Source of the DNA: an uncultured Paracoccaceae bacterium
Lineage (GTDB): Bacteria; Pseudomonadota; Alphaproteobacteria; Rhodobacterales; Rhodobacteraceae
Assembly (NCBI GenBank): GCA_947495795.1
Contig: CANMAI010000011.1
Location: forward strand, 124,001-188,000
Direction: 5' to 3'
DNA: 64,000 nucleotides
Both the position numbers and the translations under genes were made by a program. Shown here one piece after another: positions 60,719 through 64,000 of this stretch. Under the pieces are notes generated by a model. It saw only the letters and a program-made list of their open reading frames with translations. It made no database searches and was not told where the DNA came from. The number at the start of each line of letters is the position of its first letter. Position 1 is the stretch's first letter.

Positions 60719-62379
60719 TGGAGGCAGACTTTGTGATTGTGGGTGCGGGCTCCGCGGGGTGTGCGCTGGCCTACCGTCTTTCCGAGGACGGCAGATACTC
60801 TGTTCTTGTCATCGAGTTTGGCGGAACAGATGCCGGGCCTTTGATCCAGATGCCTGGTGCGCTCTCCTATCCTATGAACATGAAGCGATACGACTGGGGC
60901 TTGCAGAGTGAGCCGGAACCGCATCTTGGCGGACGGGTGCTGGCCACGCCGCGCGGCAAGGTGATCGGCGGCTCTTCATCAATCAACGGAATGGTTTACG
61001 TGCGCGGCCATGCGCGGGATTACGATCATTGGGCCGAAAGTGGAGCTGTGGGTTGGAGTTACGCCGATGTTCTTCCCTATTTTCAGCGGATGGAAAGCAG
61101 GGATGCCTCCGGGCACGATGGAGATCCTGCCTGGCGCGGCAGCTCTGGCCCTCTCCATGTTACGCGTGGCAAGCGGGATAACCCGTTAGTAAAGGCTTTT
61201 GTCGAGGCGGGGCGTGAGGCAGGCTATCAGACGACGGATGACTACAACGGCGAGAAGCAGGAAGGCTTTGGGCCGATGGAGCAGACGGTTTATCGCGGTC
61301 AGCGCTGGTCTGCTGCGAACGCCTACCTTAAGCCTGCGCTCAAGCGCCCCAACTGCACGATTGTGCGGGCCCTCGCGCGGAAAGTGGTGGTGCAGGACGG
61401 ACGGGCTGTGGGCGTGGAGATTGAGCGTGGAGGAAAGATTGAGACTATCCGGGCCGTTCGCGAAGTGATCCTTGCGGCCTCCTCGATCAACACGCCAAAG
61501 CTTCTGATGCTCTCCGGCATCGGTCCTGCAGCGCATCTTGCCGAGCATGGTTTAGATGTTCTGGCCGATAGGCCCGGAGTCGGCCAGAACCTACAGGATC
61601 ATATGGAACTCTACATCCAGATGGCGAGCCTGCAGCCTGTGACGCTCTACAAATACTGGAACCTGTTTGGTAAAGCGTGGGTCGGGGCTCAATGGCTCTT
61701 TGCGAAAACGGGCCCGGGCGCTTCCAATCAGTTTGAATCGGCTGCGTTCATCCGTAGCGCCGCTGGCGTGGACTACCCCGACATCCAATATCACTTTCTG
61801 CCGCTTGCTGTGCGCTATGATGGCAAGGCCGCCGCCGAAGGCCACGGTTTTCAGGCCCATGTCGGCCCTATGCGCTCTCCGTCCCGTGGGGCGATTACGC
61901 TCCGTTCAACTGATCCGGCGGAGGCACCGCGAATCCAATTCAATTATATGAGCCATCCGGATGATTGGGCTGCCTTTCGAACCTGCATCAGGCTGACGCG
62001 TGAGATATTTGCGCAGGATGCCTTCAAGCCCTATGCGGGCAAGGAGATCCAGCCAGGCTCTGGTTTGCAGACAGATGCAGAGTTGGATGCTTTTATCCAG
62101 GATCACGCCGAAAGCGCCTATCACCCATGCGGGACTGCCAAAATGGGTGGCAGTGATGATCCAATGGCGGTGGTGGATCCAGAATGCCGGGTCATTGGTG
62201 TCGATGCACTTCGTGTGGCAGACAGCTCTATCTTTCCGCGCATCACGAACGGCAACCTCAACGGTCCCTCCATCATGACGGGTGAAAAGGCTGCAGATCA
62301 TATCCTGGAAAAACCCGCACTCGCCCGCTCAAACAGGCAGCCGTGGATGCATCCTGACTGGCAAAATCAGCAGAGATAG
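60715..62379 (+). CDS. betA: Choline dehydrogenase
   Basis: A 554-residue GMC-family flavoenzyme that oxidises choline to betaine aldehyde. FAD site [16 protein letters not shown] is near the start; GMC signatures [18 protein letters not shown] (about 81-98) and [16 protein letters not shown] are intact, with the active-site His in [11 protein letters not shown] and Asn in NGNLNGPS. Two ATGs at 60715 and 60718 overlap the betC stop; either may be used. betB, which usually precedes or follows it and makes glycine betaine, is not in this window, although the dehydrogenase can carry on the second step in part. Confidence 0.92.
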   Translation: MMEADFVIVGAGSAGCALAYRLSEDGRYSVLVIEFGGTDAGPLIQMPGALSYPMNMKRYDWGLQSEPEPHLGGRVLATPRGKVIGGSSSINGMVYVRGHARDYDHWAESGAVGWSYADVLPYFQRMESRDASGHDGDPAWRGSSGPLHVTRGKRDNPLVKAFVEAGREAGYQTTDDYNGEKQEGFGPMEQTVYRGQRWSAANAYLKPALKRPNCTIVRALARKVVVQDGRAVGVEIERGGKIETIRAVREVILAASSINTPKLLMLSGIGPAAHLAEHGLDVLADRPGVGQNLQDHMELYIQMASLQPVTLYKYWNLFGKAWVGAQWLFAKTGPGASNQFESAAFIRSAAGVDYPDIQYHFLPLAVRYDGKAAAEGHGFQAHVGPMRSPSRGAITLRSTDPAEAPRIQFNYMSHPDDWAAFRTCIRLTREIFAQDAFKPYAGKEIQPGSGLQTDAELDAFIQDHAESAYHPCGTAKMGGSDDPMAVVDPECRVIGVDALRVADSSIFPRITNGNLNGPSIMTGEKAADHILEKPALARSNRQPWMHPDWQNQQR

Positions 62380-62487
62380 ACATCAGCGTGAAAGCGGTCG
62401 GCTTCCAAGAAAATTCCGAAGTTAGGGCTCTCTGGTTTTAGGGTCGGCCCTGAAATCTCCCTTTATCACTTTCAGTTTGACGTTGGA

Positions 62488-63324
62488 ATGTCTCCGATCG
62501 CAAGTTCGAAGGTTTTTGATATCGATCAACACATATCCGATGTTCGGCATCTACCCTTGGCTGCCCGGGTGCAGCTGACTCCCGAGACTGTTGAGAGGGT
62601 TGTATGGCGGATGCAAATTGAACACGGGCACAGCCATGCGGAGATTGCGGCCCGCATCGCTGCGCCGAACAAGCGTAGCAATTTGCGAGACACTGTCTAC
62701 GGCGGTATCGACGGTGCCGTTACGACCTTCGCAATAGTTGCTGGCGTCGAAGGGGCGGGGCTTTCGTCCAACATCATTATTGCGCTTGGCATTGCCAATG
62801 TGTTTGCGGATGGCTTTTCAATGGCGGCCGGCAACTACTCTGGCACGAAATCCAAGCTGGATGAACTTCGCCGAATCCGTGCCATTGAGGAACGCCATAT
62901 CGACGAGATCCCTGAGGGCGAACGCGATGAGTTGCGTGAGATCCTGAGGCTCAAAGGGTTGGATGGTGCGGTTTTGGAAGAAGCCACTGATGCTATCACA
63001 AGGCATCGCGCATCATGGATAGATATGATGCTGTTGGAGGAATACGGGCTTTCGCCAGTGGACCCGCGCCCCGTGCACGCCGCCTTCGCAACATTTTTCG
63101 CGTTTCTGGCTGCGGGCTTTGTGCCTCTGTTGCCCTTTATCCTTGGCGCAACTCAAGCGCTGACCACGCCCACAGCGCTTACTGGTATAGTCTTTTTGTG
63201 TATTGGCGCGCTCAAGAGTTGTTGGTCTTTGGCGCCCTGGTGGCGTTCCGGTTTGGAGACTTTGCTTATCGGTGCATTGGCGGCGAGCATTGCCTATTTC
63301 GTGGGAGGCCTTTTCAATGGATGA
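62488..63324 (+). CDS. VIT/CCC1-family membrane protein
   Basis: A 278-residue protein. Residues from about 65 carry the family hallmark RDTVYGGIDGAVTTFAIVAGVEGAGLS, and the next helix has FADGFSMAAGNYSGTKS. A charged cytoplasmic loop with many Glu (IEERHIDEIPEGERDELREIL) is the metal-binding region of iron transporters such as VIT1. Three C-terminal membrane segments complete five. It likely moves Fe(II) or Mn(II) out of the cytoplasm. The N-terminal 60 residues are soluble and unusual. The start is uncertain because no good ribosome site precedes ATG 62488. Confidence 0.82.
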   Translation: MSPIASSKVFDIDQHISDVRHLPLAARVQLTPETVERVVWRMQIEHGHSHAEIAARIAAPNKRSNLRDTVYGGIDGAVTTFAIVAGVEGAGLSSNIIIALGIANVFADGFSMAAGNYSGTKSKLDELRRIRAIEERHIDEIPEGERDELREILRLKGLDGAVLEEATDAITRHRASWIDMMLLEEYGLSPVDPRPVHAAFATFFAFLAAGFVPLLPFILGATQALTTPTALTGIVFLCIGALKSCWSLAPWWRSGLETLLIGALAASIAYFVGGLFNG

Positions 63325-63589
63325 GGTCGCGCATTCAAGTGCATGAGAAGTACAATCCTCCACTTACTGGGCTTTGGTTGGTGCACTCGGGCTCCACCAA
63401 AAGAAGGGCTCAGACCTTGATCTACCTCTTATGCAATCAGCCAGAGATGTTATTTCAGCATGGGTGCGAACACATTCTTAAAGGCGAAACTCCGTTCCAG
63501 CGACCTGAATTTAGGGTTCTTGGAGGGCCGATTGCGAAACACTACAACTTTACCAACAATCCTGACCGGCCCATTCGAAAAGGCTGAAA
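63325..63589. other. Gap with no recognised gene
   Basis: These 265 bases between the VIT gene and the PAS sensor gene hold no frame I would call coding (reading frames that cross it lack start, ribosome site or family content). It is the presumed promoter region of the sensor gene. Confidence 0.4.
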
Positions 63590-64000
63590 ATGCGCGAAGT
63601 AAATGACAACGCAGCCTTGCTGGAAGCGCTCCTTGAGGCAGCGGTTGATGCAATCATGATAACGGATATGTCTGGAACGATCCTTGAGGCCAATCCTGCG
63701 GCGCATGAGATCTTCGGGTATGATCGGGACACGCTAAAGGGGCTTAGCATCAATCGTCTCATGCCTGCTGGTGTTTCAGAGCATCACAATGGTTACATCG
63801 CGGAGTATCTGCGGACTGGCAAAGCCCGGATCATCGGCACAGGGCGAGATCTGGAAGGCGCACGCAAGGACGGTACACGGTTTCCGGTACACATCGCTGT
63901 TGGTCACGCAAGGATAGAGGATCAGGACATTTTTGTCGGCATTCTGCACGACCTTACCATCCGCAGGCAGACCGAGGCAGCGCTCGAACGCTCTCAGAGA
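63590..64000 (+). CDS. PAS-domain sensor protein, FixL-like (cut by window edge)
   Basis: The first 137 residues of a PAS sensor; the rest is beyond the window. The PAS fold starts near residue 14 (EAAVDAIMITDMSGTILEANP). The part MPAGVSEHHNGYIAEYL with RIIGTGRDLEGARKDGTRFP aligns with the heme-binding region of rhizobial FixL: His66 stands where the proximal heme ligand is, and Arg86 where FixL has its distal Arg. This makes an oxygen- or gas-sensing heme PAS plausible. No membrane segments precede it. A histidine kinase domain is expected next. ATG 63590 has no clear ribosome site. Confidence 0.75.
   Translation, partial: MREVNDNAALLEALLEAAVDAIMITDMSGTILEANPAAHEIFGYDRDTLKGLSINRLMPAGVSEHHNGYIAEYLRTGKARIIGTGRDLEGARKDGTRFPVHIAVGHARIEDQDIFVGILHDLTIRRQTEAALERSQR

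Noticed and set aside
63015-63587. Plus-strand frame crossing the end of the VIT gene
   Set aside because: The first half is the VIT gene in another frame and the second half has no start, ribosome site or family content.

Overview
The window is chromosomal-looking DNA from an alphaproteobacterium. It is most likely a marine member of the Rhodobacteraceae (Roseobacter group). This is inferred from the GC-rich coding sequence, the many solute importers (TctABC, TRAP-TAXI, and ABC systems for ribose, a polyol-like substrate and choline), the soluble formate dehydrogenase with a fused G-B subunit, the choXWV/betIC-type choline genes, and the short hairpin repeats between genes. I recognise no rRNA, tRNA, CRISPR array, transposase, integrase or replication origin.

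Left part (1-7100): a sugar-acid module (2-hydroxyacid dehydrogenase, enolase-superfamily dehydratase, HpcH/HpaI aldolase, uronate dehydrogenase) fits oxidative breakdown of a hexuronate through an aldarate. Intact proC follows. Behind it lies a decayed accretion zone with two further degenerate copies of the proC 3' end, a small lipoprotein gene, a sulfotransferase pseudogene and small membrane-protein genes, ending in an AT-rich islet and inverted repeats.

7100-18650: the formate dehydrogenase genes (fdsA and a fused fdsGB, with a secreted protein gene between them) lie beside three tandem paralogous genes. Each encodes a predicted secreted protein with an N-terminal HExxH motif, RTX calcium-binding repeats and a nearly identical 36-residue C-terminus. 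This array is the most unusual feature of the window.

18650-27760: an operon on the minus strand runs tctC-tctA-tctB, a diaminopropionate ammonia-lyase-like enzyme, an M24 hydrolase, an Asp/Glu-racemase-family enzyme and a LysR regulator. It looks like an uncharacterised pathway for uptake and breakdown of an amino-acid derivative. A divergent two-gene unit encodes a hydroxyacid dehydrogenase and a sugar-phosphate isomerase-like protein.

27760-38200: a complete ribose operon (rbsB-A-C-D-K-R) with a palindromic LacI-type operator is followed by a 1361-residue RTX/lamin-tail/endonuclease protein (ExeM/NucH type).

38200-47100: a TRAP-TAXI transporter, putA, and an iron-related pair (hemP and a partner) with an inverted repeat overlapping the promoter.

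47100-55700: an ABC importer operon with two ATPases and a fused dihydroxyacetone kinase, controlled by a divergent LacI-type regulator through two operators exactly 30 bp apart.

55700-62400: choline import (choXWV) divergent from betI-betC-betA. No betB is present here.

62400-64000: a VIT-family membrane protein and the start of a FixL-like PAS sensor protein cut by the window edge.

In all five importer operons the gene directly after the binding-protein gene is separated from it by a GC-rich hairpin.
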